Below are positions 1 through 12,495 of a stretch of 64,000 nt of DNA, piece after piece (within the stretch, counting starts at the first letter, position 1; each line of letters begins with the position of its first letter). Where the stretch lies: contig CM067080.1 of assembly GCA_033980235.1 (NCBI GenBank), positions 2,837,501-2,901,500 of the forward strand. Reading direction: 5' to 3'. The position numbers and the translations under genes were made by a program. The DNA is from Diadema setosum (Eukaryota > Echinodermata > Echinoidea > Diadematoida > Diadematidae). Under the pieces are notes generated by a model. That model searched no databases. It was given only the letters and a program-made list of their open reading frames with translations, and was not told the DNA's origin.

Positions 1-987
1 CGACATAAACGAAAGTCGGGTATAATAACAACTTAATTAGTTTCTACATTGAAATTAAGTCCCGAACAACTTTGGTATACGGAAACCTGTAAAATGCTAC
101 TAATTAATTATGTGTAATAATCTACATAAAATGTACATTTCTATTCAATCAAGACATCATTATTATTAAGTGGAAGTTTTGTATCCTAGAATAATATGAG
201 TTTCTGCATTAAAATCAAGTCACGTCTAAGTTATTCTATATACATCATATCGGTTAATTCAAAAAATAAAAAAAAAGACAGACAGTAATATGTAAAAATG
301 CATTAAAAACTAACAATTTACACTGTAAAATTGCATGAAAACTGTATAAAATAATCCTATTCAGCCTTTAAATCCCAATCCCCTGATGTATCTAAGTTTC
401 ACAAGTATTATCTTTAAGAAACCACATCAGAATTGCTGTATTTAACTAAAACACAACAAATCTTAATATTTTTTCTAGATTTTTTTTTCAGTTTATTTTC
501 TCGAGACATTTTGTTGTATCTATGTCAGGGCGACGCTGTACTATGTACAAAAACATGTTTTTGGTTAGTAATATACGTATACAACATATTTTGTAAGATA
601 TATTGATCGCCAAACGATACATGGCAAATGCCTCTCTCCCTCCAAAATTTAGATGTTGCTAGCCTGCCGACAACTATTTATTCGACATTAACGATTCAGA
701 CCGGTAATGTTTTCCATTTTTTTTTTCATTAAAAAACTTGCTCCAAGCTTCACTTCGTTTCTTTGCAGCATGATTATGGGTTGAGTTTGGCTATGAAATA
801 TATATCCCTCACATACAATCACGCACCACACCAAAAGCACTTATGAGAACTGAATTCTCAAATTCAACATAATTTGTAGTCCATGCTTGACCCGGAGACG
901 TATACGCCAAGTTTGAAAAGGGCATTTAAATTTCAACATGGGTCTATCTACTGTCATATCCTTCCCTTATGAAATACATGTATATGC

Positions 988-989
<2 letters not shown>
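1..989. other. AT-rich non-coding stretch
   Basis: I see no splice-bounded coding exon, RNA gene or clear inverted repeat here. It is AT-rich DNA with homopolymer runs. It may be intron of the membrane-protein gene whose transmembrane exon begins at 9117, but nothing in the sequence proves this. Confidence 0.4.
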
Positions 990-1033
<44 letters not shown>

Positions 1034-1128
1034 TATATAGATGTAGATGGATTAGATATATATATAGATATATAGATAGATAGATAGATAGATAGATATA
1101 GTTAGATAGATAGATACTAGTAGATAGA
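990..1128. repeat. (TA)n / (TAGA)n microsatellite
   Basis: An uninterrupted TA dinucleotide run (about 990-1031) is followed by TA/GATA mixtures and a (TAGA)n tract up to about 1128. A small open frame on the minus strand here encodes only Ile/Tyr/Leu/Ser low-complexity sequence and is an artefact of the repeat. Confidence 0.9.
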
Positions 1129-1639
1129 TGCCGAAATTGATAATCGCTAGCTGAATGTCGTTTTCTCTGATCTTTATTTCCTTGACCGTACTTCCATATT
1201 TGTCTAGCAAATAGATATGACCACTGATACCTGCATCCATGATCATTGGAGTAAATTGTTTCAGTCTAATCAGAAAAAAATAGAAATGCTATATACAGTT
1301 GCCCACTATATTATAGGAATTTTTGTTGTACAATTCATTTCATGTTATTTTTTTTTCTTTGCCTGCTTCTACTAAGATCAAAACCCTGAATTATAATGGG
1401 ATCCAGCATGGCTAAGCAATTAATGATTTCATTGCAAAAGTTTCCAACATTTTCACTGAATACTGATGATAGTTGCAGCTACAACTATACATAATAGCTG
1501 GGATGATGCACATGGTAGGACTACTACAGAACGTTTCTATACCCTGTGACACCAGGAGCAACTGCAACATTCTAAAGAATCCTGTTTTCCAGTAACAAGC
1601 TAGCAACATTTCCCTCTACAATCATGCTAGGGTTATGGT
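1129..1639. other. Non-coding stretch, nothing recognised
   Basis: Between the microsatellite and the first foldback element I see no exon-like segment or repeat structure on either strand. Confidence 0.4.
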
Positions 1640-1958
1640 TTTAGGTCCACCAAAAGAGCAATGTGGATTGTGTGAAAGCATCCACATTATATAAGAACAC
1701 ATCAGGGAAAGTTTGAGGAAAATGAATTTTTGTGGACTTATTCTTTTATATTCTTTTATATATCTTTTATATTTTATATACACATGACGTCATAAACTCT
1801 AGTAGTCTCCTTATCCAGTCATTTCAACATCAAAATTTTAAAAATTCATAACTTTTGCATCGATTGTCTGATTTTCCTCAAACTTTCACTGATGTGTTCT
1901 GCAAATGTTGCTGCTTTCACTCAATACACATTGCTTTTTGGGTTTGGGTTTCCTTTAA
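1640..1958. mobile_element. Foldback MITE, family A, copy 1 (degenerate)
   Basis: Two arms, about 1648-1725 and 1850-1941, are reverse complements of each other. Both contain AACACATCAG (or its complement) next to AAAGTTTGAGGAAAAT. Related arms occur in the elements at 22953-23548 and 39054-39616, so this is one dispersed family. The right end retains CCTTTAA; the left terminus is eroded. No coding capacity is seen. Confidence 0.75.
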
Positions 1959-4952
1959 AAATACTTCGAACATTTCTTTGCTTGATTACCACTGTATCCA
2001 TCAAAGCGACCTAATGTGGTGTGAATGTATTGAAAGAAATCAAACATAAAGAATGATTGTGGTTGGTTAATCCCCCCCCCCCCATTTGAATTTGCTTTAA
2101 TCTTATTTTGCACTTACGTGTCACTTGATGTGACTTGTGTGTGTGTGGAAGTCTGATACAAACATTTGCATTGATCTGATCTATCCCATATGTGTATATG
2201 AATGTAGGTGCCTAATACATCCGCACATATACACACCATGTACACACCATACACACCATATCATTTCACTTCTTGGCAACTAACCTGTGATTTATTACGG
2301 CAGCTGAGTATGTAAGACTTTGTCAAGCACTGTTCAAAGTTTCCACATTAATGCCGTTGAGCGTCACTTTCCCACTGTAACTTGTTTATGACAGGTAATA
2401 CTTTGAACGTGATATTCAAGATGTCCTTATTACATCAGATATAGAGGATTTTACGGATATTAGAGTGAGCCGTTTGATTCAGTTGAATTCATTTTCACAT
2501 CGTTCCTCATTTTCATTTTAAGATACCACCTGCACATCTACGTATTTAAGACACTGCTGTAACAGCTTATAACAGTATAGAAAAAACATGTGAAGAAAGA
2601 TGACTTTTCAGAGTGCAAGGGACGCATTTACATAACCCAATAGCGATTTGTGAAACAAGGATAAAAAAAAAAATGTCAGAGAAGGATAAATCTGTAACAG
2701 CAAAAAGTGCACTTTAGTCCATATCACGGCTTGCTTATATGTCAATCTTGGCTCGAATCTTGCGTTAGGAAGCATCTTTTTATTTTCTGGTATTAGCATC
2801 TACTGCTCAACACAATTGGCAATGTGATGTACTTAATTCATTTAGGTATCAATATGGTATCTAAAATGTGATGTTGTTATTTGAATTTGCCAGATAGTAA
2901 GGTAACTTTTTTTAAAACTTTGTTTCTATAGGGGGAAAACACACAGAAAACGAGTCCACTATGTGTACATCTTTAAATTGTTTTAGTATTAAGGAGAAAG
3001 CAGCCACCTGAACAGCTTATTTCCATCAAACACGAGATAGCTTCACTACGCAATCGAACAACAAAATAAAACAATTCACGCACGATTATCTTTGTCCTCT
3101 AAACGGATCCCTTATTGGGACTTTCTGTGTGCGCGCGTTCAAACACGGACTGTGATGCACTTTCATTCCGACTGGTTAATGATTGCAGAAACAAGAAAAC
3201 CTGTAAAGTGTTATCATATCTCAGATGTCTCTCTCATGTTTCAGATAATCACAAAGTATACAGCAAATGCACATAATATAGGGAATGGTATCAAAGAACC
3301 TCTTTGTTCATATAAAAATACATTTTCGGTAATTTCAACATGATTTGGTTTACACACGTTATAGGGGCAAAACGCTGTGTTTGGATTTTATTTTGCACTA
3401 TTTGAAATCCTACATAATAATAACCACACCATATCATTAATTTGTCTGTGCGTGCATGTGTTTGTGCGTATATTGGTGTGCTGAGGATGTGGTATAATCT
3501 ATTATATGCATTTGTACAATTCATTCTTATCTATGTTTTCTTCAGAAACGTGTGAAATGTATAAAGTTAATATGCTGCAAAACAAAACCTGTCTTCTCAA
3601 GTGATGAATGTAGGATGACATTTTGTTGCCAGACGGTTAAATTATCAGATATTTACTTTACAAGCTCGCATCAATATTCACAATCATAAATACTCAACCA
3701 CGCAGTATCCAAAAAAAAAAAAAAAAATTATTCAAATATTTTATTCAGTCTTCATAGATCGCGTATTTTATGTTTCTGTTTTTCTCTTTTGTCGTGTGTT
3801 TCTCCCATTTTAGTGTTTTTAACACGAGATAATGTCTATCACCATTGGAGTATCGATTAGGTATACTCGAGAATACCAAAAGCACACACAAACCTAAAAT
3901 GTTTAAAGGTGCACCTCATTCTCTTTTTTTATTCTCTGCCCTAAATCAATAAATTGACTCTATTTTCCGGAAGAGATATTCTTGTGGAAATTGAGAGCAT
4001 CACATCAGTATCCATTATCACCTGAATGATGAACGAGATATGAAATTAACTGTGTCTGTCTGTTTGCCTTTACATATTCCATTCATGTGTATCATCATGA
4101 TGATACTCATCTATTTATTTATCTATTTTTTTTTATTGCGCGAATATTACCAATGAATATCTCCAATGAGCGCAGAATTGTATAAAACTTACTTGCACAA
4201 CACTATATTGTAATTACGCTCTTTAGATCCATCAGGAACAACTGCAACGGACGATACCTTGACACGTAAGTTAAGGGCATGAATAATGACCCGTGACAAA
4301 TTTGAGTTCCAGCCATAAATATTCGCTTTGTTCTTGCTGGTTCCAAAATGCACTTTTGATTCTTAAAACTCACCAGTTCTACATATACAGCTATTATCTC
4401 TTATTTCTGTTAATGGCATATATCCCCTCAAGCTAATGTTTATGGTGCTACTGTAATTTCCTGAATTTCCCTGGAATCGCTCTCAACACTTTGTGAATGT
4501 CACCGTGTCATAAAACAAACACAACAACCAAAAAGCATGGACCACAAAGCGGATACATACAATCCGTTAAGGCGAGGCATTATGGTTGCAAGTGGTATCG
4601 GAAAATCCTAATTTTAGTCCCATTTTTAATTACGCCTGTCAAATATAAGAAGTTACCAGCAGAAGAGAATCACTTCTTATCATTTTATTCATTCAAACTC
4701 GGAAAATGCTCCCAATCGCCTGAAAAAAAAAGGAAAAATATTCTTCTGGCCATCATCCAGTATGCTCTAGAATCAAGAACGGTAATAGATACCATAACCA
4801 TGAGAAATCAGTGTAAGTCAGTGTGAATGACTTCATCATTAAGTACTCAAAATGATGAAGGTCATGCATAACTAAATTAGCTAAGCAAAAAATAAGTAAA
4901 CACTTTTTCGAGTTCATAATTTTCATTGAAGATTTTCATGAGAATCCATGTA
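1959..4952. other. AT-rich non-coding stretch
   Basis: This stretch holds a C-run near 2072, an A-run near 3711-3727 and CA/TG-rich patches. Open frames are short, compositionally random and lack matching splice sites. Nothing resembles a protein family I know. Confidence 0.4.
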
Positions 4953-5397
4953 TTAAAGGTGCATAGTCCCGGTAGTGTATAGAGGGCGCTGTTGATGATA
5001 CTGCCGATCACCGTTAGCATTGATACGAAGATTGCCGAAATAGAGCTGTCATCAAGAGTAAAGCGCGGAGATGTTGCTGAGTAACGTTGCCTTCGTTGTC
5101 TTCTCTGCGCATCATGCAGTCTGTAGTAATGTCATGTAAGGTGTGTGCATACGTGTATGTGCTTCTTATTATGACATCACAAAAGAAGTTTGCCAAAGCT
5201 GCCATCCCCCTCAGCCGAATCATGAGCCGAACTGTGATCGGACCACTGACTACAGTGGATCGGACTTCTTCGGACTCGGGGAAGTGAGCCACAGCGTAAG
5301 CGCCAAAGAGGAGTCGATAGCATAGGTCTCTATAGGGAACTTGCGCCGTGCGCCCACGTACGCATTTGACTAAAACACCGGGACCATGCACCTTTAA
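4953..5397. mobile_element. MITE with TTAA target duplication
   Basis: The ends are TTAAAGGTGCATAGTCCCGG and its near-perfect reverse complement (one mismatch), with TTAA at both extremes. It is about 445 bp with no transposase. A 125-residue minus-strand open frame inside is considered spurious. TTAA duplications are typical of the piggyBac and Kolobok superfamilies; which applies is inference. Confidence 0.85.
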
Positions 5398-5430
5398 TAT
5401 ACCATATCAAAGAAAATCTAATTGGCTTTC

Positions 5431-6124
5431 AACTTACGCATGAGTGAACACCACGACACAAAAGTAAATATTGCAAAAATTGAAATATTTTCTTCATTTT
5501 CAAATGCTCTTTAAGATAACAATGATAACAAAAGACCAGTTTAACACAATGAGAGACATGAATGAAATAGCAAATATAAGTTTTCTTTCTCGTTATCTCT
5601 TTATAACCTCAAACAAGATCAAAGTGGGAAACTTAAAGGGGAAAATAAGAGCTTTCTGTCAACTCGAACTTCAAATGACATAGGGAGGAAGGGCACAAAG
5701 ATGATTAAAAGAACAGCATATCTTTATCTTATTCACTCAATTTAGTAATTTCAGAATTTACGAGAGAAATTCAAGAACCAAATATAGTTTATAATTTTCC
5801 TTATTTGAGAAATCAGTTCAAAATCCTACCATTTTTGTTAATATTGCTTCTCTCATTTCATTTGACTTTGGATTTGACAGAAAAGTCTTCATTTCCCCCC
5901 ATTATTTTTAGACTCTATTGATTTTTTGGGCTTTAAAGATATTACAGAGATCAAAGGTATATTTTTACAACTAAATTAATTTTTTTTTATTGTGATAAAT
6001 TTGTCGTTTGTTCTTGTTGTTACATGAAAGCATTCACCCATGAATGACAACTTGTTTATTTTTGCAATGTGTACTTTTGTGCCATGGAAGAGAAAATCGA
6101 AGGTGTTCACTCATGCGTAAAGTT
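5431..6124. mobile_element. Foldback/MITE with GCATGAGTGAACACC ends
   Basis: The left end reads ACGCATGAGTGAACACC and continues to ACACAAAAGTA. The right end has TACTTTTGTG and GGTGTTCACTCATGCGT in inverted order. The arms are interrupted and about 50-60 bp, with an AT-rich non-coding core. The exact outer boundary could be about 10 bp further out on each side. Confidence 0.75.
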
Positions 6125-6779
6125 TGCCATTTTATTGACTTACCATACTTAGCCAATGAAATTACCTTTCATGTTATGTAAAAATTCGATGAGAAATATA
6201 AAAAGTGTTTACTTTCTTTTCTTCTTTTTTTTTTTACTGAGTGTATATTTACTTTAGAATTTACTGATACAGGAAAATCCAATGGCAAAGTTTTTTTTTT
6301 TTTTTCTTTCAAATATTGATTTTGAATGAAATCTTTTATCCGGTGTCGGGAGCGATTCAATAGGAAAATACCGCTTTCTTCAAGTTCATTTCGCCTAATT
6401 CAGCTCTATTTCTGTTTCAAATGCTATCGAGAAAAATCGCAACTATTCCTAATATAATTTAGTCCATTCCGTATGAGAATTCGTATTAACTTCTTTTCGC
6501 GTTGTTAATATTGTTAGTATAAAGTTTGCTTCCCTCTTGACATCAAATATCTGACATATCAAACTCGAGACTTTCCCCGCCTCGTCTACAGATTTGTGTT
6601 GAATTTTCTCTCTGTATCTTATGTTGTGAGGACTTAATGTACTCACACTTAATACCGTTCATGCCATTTCATGCGCTTAATTCAAGTATATTTCTTTTTT
6701 ATGCCTTCGCAAGGAAGTATCGTCAGAGGCATTCATCTTTTCGGGTTGCCAGATTTTTTTATCATATTTTGAAAGTGGC
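6125..6779. other. Non-coding stretch, nothing recognised
   Basis: AT-rich sequence with T-runs near 6226 and 6292. I see no exon, RNA or repeat structure beyond these. Confidence 0.4.
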
Positions 6780-7085
6780 TCAAAGTATTGCCATGAAAGA
6801 GGGTGTTACCACTTACTGATTATAAAAAAAAAAATGTGGGCCATGGCGCCAAAGGGCAAGGTTCAAAGATCAAGTCCCGAATACTCGCTCTCTTATACAA
6901 ATTAGCCATCCATCCAAAAGGAAACTACTTCAGGGAAAGTAAACACTCAACACATTGTGTCATATTTTATTTTTGTCAGTCGCGTGAAAGTGTCTTACAT
7001 TGTCAATAGCGATGTACTCTAGACCTATTGGGATAACCATGCAATGTGGCGAAGGCACATACCAGTCACCATGGCGACATTTCTA
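6780..7085 (+). mobile_element. Truncated copy of GGTCAAAGG-type repeat element
   Basis: This matches the right-hand part of the element at 12496-13786. Shared landmarks, in order, are CTCAAAGTATTG.CATGAAA, GGCCATGG followed by a GGTCAAA-like tract, ACTCTCTTAT, TACTCTAGACC, AACCATGCA, and a GGCGAAGGCA/GGCGGAGGCA block before the end. Only the 3' part of the family is present. Confidence 0.7.
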
Positions 7086-7912
7086 AGTTTCATCTTAAAT
7101 GACTTGCTAAGTACGTTTAGACTATAAATCTTAGATGTTGCCACGTGTAATTTTATACACAAAGATAACATAATCTTTGCGTATTATATAATAGGAGATG
7201 TACCGAATTGAAGTGGTTTACTGATAAACACATACACAATAAAACAAAGCAGCATAATCCAAGGTATCTTGCAATGTGTCGGTTATACCCGATATAGGCC
7301 TAACTCTCTTTACTCACTCGAGTTTCAGATATTTGGAAATGCATTATCACGATTTGTCAATGACTGTGCTATATCCATGTCATGTTTTACTTTTTCCATT
7401 GGTAAGTATTCTGTTGGCGTATATGATAAGTACGTGAGTGCATCCTGATTTTGTGTTAAAAAAAACTATACAACGCACACGTCATCTTGCAGCAAACAGG
7501 CACTGCCAGTAGGCAATTACTCTGCAGCTTTTCATTCATACGAATAACATCGTTCTTTTATCTAACATCTCATACTTAATACACATGCATAGTCATAACT
7601 TTAGCACCCTTTCAGTTTCGATGATACCAACGAAAGTCATACATATTTTTTAATGACCTTTTTCTGCAAAATTAGGAACCACATCCTTTGCTTCACTTGC
7701 TATCATGCGATCGTGAAAAAGGGAGAAAAGAAATGATTAAACAGTGAATTTCATACTCGCTTTGTTAATTCACCTTACCATATCCTGATATTTTATTGAT
7801 TTTTATGTGTGTATATCATTTTTCATGATGTCAATTTGTATCATGTATATATGAGTTCAATGAAGAAAAAAAAAGGAATGCATGTTTGTATGGATTATTC
7901 ACACTGTTTATG

Positions 7913-7945
<33 letters not shown>

Positions 7946-8733
7946 TACTTCAATGAATTATTCACGCTTTCAAAAGATTGAATCTTGATACACTTTAGCT
8001 GCCACTAAAAAGTAATAACGTGCACACAAGCAAGTGATCAAGAATGATCGGGAAGGATGCCTTGCCTTGCTTCAGGGCACTATGCTGATTTTTACTTGAC
8101 TGCCAGTAAGCTCAAGCTGGGGACCTCAAATAAGATATCCGTGTCTTTTTTCACTGAATCATAAAATGGTTGACAGGTAAAAGTACTTGGTGTTGTCATG
8201 CCAGACCACTTGAATAGTTCAGGTAATTTTCTCCCTTTTTTTAAGTTGTGGTCTACTAACTTACTCATGTCGTTTTATACTAACAAACTGACAAGCATGT
8301 CTAAGGGCGGCAGCCCCTTTATTTTTTTTTTTATCTTTAGCAGTGCATTCTGTTGAAAGAAGTGAAAATAAAACTTTGAATTGAATTGAATTGATATATG
8401 TTTCAGTTTCCACCTTACTTAAAATTTGTATTAAAAAAAAACAAACAAAAAAAAAAACATACAAAGTACGAGCAACTACACAGACATGACAGATAACATG
8501 TCCATCTACCGTTCCGCATGTACTGCTAAGAACCATCAAACGTAAGAAAGAGAAAAGTATTCAATTTCCCTGTGTTCGACCTTCTATGACAGTGGGTTTT
8601 GGATTTTTTTTTTTAGTGTTGCATATCTGGTTAAGATTTGGGGTTTTTTTTTCTGAAATCGTGGACTCTTTTCGTTGTGGGTTTTGAATCTCCCCTTCAC
8701 TATTTCCTTTCCGTAAACCCATTTCCCTCTTTC

Positions 8734-8768
<35 letters not shown>

Positions 8769-9116
8769 TTCTCACTTCACAGTAAACATGCATATTTGAT
8801 CATGCAGGGACTTTGAAGGGAGGTTGCGTTCTCTGTGTGTAGTAATTGTTGTTGGTAAATTACAACATTGATTGTGAGTATCATTTATATGCGTGTATAC
8901 ATTAGACTCAATGCAGTTTATGTCATGTCTTTCTATCGCTTAGATTCCACAGGTTATGACTGATATTTGCCCTCTCTATAGTAAATTTTATAGTCAAAAA
9001 GGAAGTTTTTATGGACGACTTAAGAGACCCTAATTTATTTTTTTTCTTGTGATTGTTCTTTTTCTAAAACCATACGCTTTCCGTTTGTTTGTTTTTCTTG
9101 AAATTTTCATACATAG
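7086..9116. other. Non-coding, probable intron before the TM exon
   Basis: This stretch contains a (TA)n run at 7915-7944, a (CT)n run at 8736-8772, and a TTGAA-rich tail after AATAAAA near 8370-8396 that resembles the 3' tail of a degraded LINE. The last part, about 9040-9116, is pyrimidine-rich and leads into the splice acceptor of the next exon. No other exon was found. Confidence 0.5.
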
Positions 9117-9231
9117 GCCTAGATGATGACAGACAACTGCTGCTGTTGTGGCTCCTCCTCCTTATTCCAATCGTCATTATAATAGTTCTTTGCTATGTAA
9201 AACGTTATGCTGTCAAGAGAAAACTTCCTGG
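9117..9231 (+). CDS. Transmembrane exon of a single-pass membrane protein
   Basis: This is an internal exon. It follows a pyrimidine-rich tract and an AG at 9115-9116 (a second AG at 9121-9122 is possible in the same phase), and it ends at a strong donor GTAAGT at 9232. The frame reads LDDDRQ, then a hydrophobic run LLLLWLLLLIPIVIIIVLCY, then the basic stop-transfer VKRYAVKRK, then LPG. That is an acidic juxtamembrane segment, one helix of about 21 residues and a cytoplasmic basic anchor, so type I topology is inferred. The incoming phase is 1, usual for extracellular modular domains. The exon ends two bases into a Gly codon, which fits the terminal exon at 27158. The ectodomain exons were not found upstream in the window. 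The family is not recognised. Confidence 0.78.
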
Positions 9232-9368
9232 GTAAGTTACACATATTCCCTTGTTATTGTTAACCATGGTTCCAATAGACCGATTGTGCAATGTATTCAG
9301 ATTTTATGCATGTTTTGTTAACAAAAGTTGCCCACAAATCTTGCCGGAGTCTTGACCTACCCAGCAGC

Positions 9369-10960
9369 AGCCATGTTCAGACGTATTTCTAGTAGGAGTA
9401 AAATTTTATGGCGCAGCAATTAAAATTCAAATTTATGTTTATCTTGCCACGATGGTCGTGTGAAGAACCTCCGACCAATTTACCACGGCCTTCGCGGGGA
9501 TCACCGTGGAGGGCCGTTGTAACTTCCGGAAGGGAAGTGGTAGCACCACGCACGTCGACCATACGATTGTTTTTTACCAGCGGCATTTGTCTTCTTCATT
9601 TTTGTTGATTGAAATTTCTGAGCGCTAGCTTCTTCGTCGACTAGGTTAGAATTGCACTATAGTGCAATTCTACGCGCACGTGTACTCGCAAAATGTCAAC
9701 ATTGCGATTTGACCCCGGAAATTTTGGGTGCTCTTCGTTATTCCGAAGGTTCGCTCTTCCGAAGGTTCGTTAATCCGTAACACACAAATTCCCCATATCT
9801 AGAGGTTCGTCAATCCGAAAACGAAAAAGGGTTCGTTAATCCGAGTATTTGTGACGTTATTCCAAAGGTTCATTATTCCGAAAATTCGTGAATCCGAAAT
9901 TGAAATTCGGAATAACGAATCTCCGGACTAAAGAGCCTTTGGAATAACGAACCTTCGGCTGTACCGAAGTTTTACCTAGGTCGTATGGTATGTAAGTTCA
10001 TAGATACTCCGAGGTCTTGTCCGCACGGGCAATTTACTCCGACCAGCTAGTCGAGGTAGCGAGATACTCCTGAGAAAACTCAGGAGTATCTTGGTCGGAG
10101 GAAGACGTCGTGGTAAGCTCCTCCTACCGGAGGAAGTTGCCACGACCTTGTTCAGACGGGCACTACTCCGACCTTTCCTCCGAAGTTACTCCGACCAAGC
10201 TTCCTCCGACCCTTCCTTCGAAGTTACTCCAACCAAAACTGCCCTCGTCTGATCACAACTGAAGAGTGAATTCCTGCCTATATACCTGTGTTCAAACGAG
10301 GGCTGTTTTGGTCGGAGAAACTTCGGAGGAAGGGTCGGAGGAAGCTTGCTCGGAGTAACTTCGGAGGTAAGGTCGGAGTAGTGCCCGTCTGAACAAGGTC
10401 GTGGTAACTTCCTCCGGTCGGATGAACTTACCACGACCTCTTCCTCCGACCGAGACGCTCCTAAGTTTTTCTCAGGAGTATCTCGCTACCAAGACTAGCC
10501 GGTCGGAGTAAATTGCCCATGCGGACAAGCTCTGGGAGTATCTGGGAGTTAGTGTGTAACTTATATATCTTACGACCTAGGTAAAACTTCCGGGGCAAAT
10601 CGCAATGTTGACATTTTGCGAGTACACGTGCTCGTGTAGTGCAATTATAACCTAGTCGATAGCGACGAAGAAGCTAGTGCTCAGAAATTTCCATCAACAA
10701 GAATGGAGAAGACAAATGTCACTGGTAAAAAACAAACAAACAAACTAAACTAAACAATCGTATGGTCAACGTGCGCTGCGCTACCATTTCCGGAAGTTAC
10801 ACCGACCCTCAACGGTGATCCCCGCGAAGACCGTGGTAAATTGGTCGAAGTTTCTTCCCGTTATGTGGACACAGGGTCGTGGTAAGATAAGTACAAATTT
10901 GAATTTTAATTGCTGCGCCATAAAATTTTACTCCGACTAGAAATACGTCTGAACATGGCT
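9369..10960. mobile_element. Long foldback element (~1.6 kb)
   Basis: The two halves are reverse complements over almost their whole length. The left half starts AGCCATGTTCAGACGTATTT and the right half ends with its complement. Paired landmarks continue inward: GGCGCAGCAATTAAAATTC, CATTGCGATTTG, TTTTACCTAGGTCGTA, CCACGACCTTGTTCAGACGG and CTTCCTCCGACC. The unpaired loop is short, near 10250-10290. The arms carry many CCTCCGAC/GGTCGGAG repeats. No transposase is seen. It lies in the inferred giant intron of the membrane-protein gene. Confidence 0.9.
9721..9966. mobile_element. Nested insertion of the TTCGTTATTCCGAAGG repeat
   Basis: The left arm of the surrounding foldback is interrupted between CCCCGGA and AAGTTTTACC, while the right arm is continuous at that point. 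The extra ~246 bp contains repeated CGTTATTCCGAAGG and GTTCGTTAATCCG units and their complements, so it is itself partly inverted. Degenerate relatives occur near 43862-44060 and 60090-60200. Confidence 0.8.
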
Positions 10961-12495
10961 TATTGAACTTAATAGGAGGAGCAGGTGATTGAAATGCTTC
11001 ATTCTGCTAGATTGTAAGAAAAGAAACATCCATAAATTTTAATACTTATACAAAAACGGTCTATTGCATCTATTACCTATCATTTTCGTAAACTTCACAT
11101 CATGTCAGACATTACTTTCGTTCAGTTACGAAGTTACTTTTGAGTATGTCATGGTTTTGGTCCGCACTAGATCCTAAGAAAGAAGAATATGATGTATAGG
11201 TTCGAGTAGTATCCTCGACCAAATACACCTGCACTGCCGGACTTTGCAATAAAACATGTTAATCACGGCACTCTCCATCAACATACTAGCCGCTGTAAGA
11301 TTATTTACATATGTTTGTCTACTTTCTTTTTTTGTTTCTTCTTTGAAAACTTTGAAAAAAACTTCCTTGCCTTTCCGGCCAATACATTACTCTTTAAATC
11401 GGACCACCAGCATGTCTAATTTAAAGCTTTTGATGGCCCGAACTGTCTACCAGAGGAAAAGAAAAATGTGTCGAGCCCTGCCTTAACCATTAGCAAACCA
11501 GTAATAACACGTTGGTTAAGTTTCGAAAATTATAAAAGTGAAGTAACAAACTGTACAAGGTTAAGGATCTTTACAGATCACGAATATTTGTGTGGTTCTA
11601 TATGTATGTGATTGTTTGACGATAACTGTTCACCAGCTGTTATGTCAAAAGCGCGTGAGTGAAACATAAAATGTTGTCATGGTGTATGCATTTGTCACTC
11701 TGCAGCCCTGTTATAAAAATCTTCTTGCGTGTGGACTGTATGGCTCTTGAAAGTAGATTAAAGTCAGAGTGCCAGTGGAAGGTATGGGTATGCAGATTAC
11801 AATGGTGACATAATTTCCACAAGATGATGCCATAGAGAGACAATTTTCCTGATCGTACACTATATCTGTAATCATATCCTTGTATCAGCAAAGTTTGTGC
11901 TCCACTGATTCACTTTTTGGCGCCCTTTGTTATTCCTGTATCCCCTTGTGTTTGCTTTGCTTTGGAGAATAGATGGAATACACGAATGGACAGTGGGTGT
12001 CTTTTTTAGTGCCAAACAAGACGTGGTTGGCCATTGAGTTTTGATGCAGTCACGGAGCAGAGGAGCACCCGTGAAAGTCAAGGCTTTATATCGGGTTTTG
12101 TTTTTTTGTTTTTGTTTTTACATGTTCCATTTACCAGACTGCCATTTACAATGAGTGGACAAACTTCCAAAGCTCTTGCCAACCTGCCTAAAACTGTAGT
12201 AGGCCTAAAACTATACATTTCGTTTCCTTTCACGCATTTCATTAAATTTCATACATTTCATACACTATCATTTCGTTCGTCGGGAACGTAAGTAGCTAGG
12301 GGAACGTAGGTAAAAAGAAAAGACTCGCGATTGAAGATTTTGTTTGACGCCTTGGGGCATAAAGTCGTTATAAGCAGGTATAGACGCTGTCAAAATTACT
12401 GATGTCATTTTGCTGAAATATGTAACTCAAGTGCATTTATTGCATGCATACGAAGAAAGTCAGAGCTGTTGGTGGACATCTCGTTGCGTATTTTG
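10961..12495. other. Intronic non-coding stretch
   Basis: I see no exon compatible in phase with the flanking membrane-protein exons, no inverted repeat and no RNA gene. Open frames are short and compositionally random. Confidence 0.4.

Noticed and set aside
5014..5391. 125-residue minus-strand frame
   Set aside because: It lies entirely within the MITE at 4953-5397 and starts in its terminal inverted repeat; no domain is recognisable.
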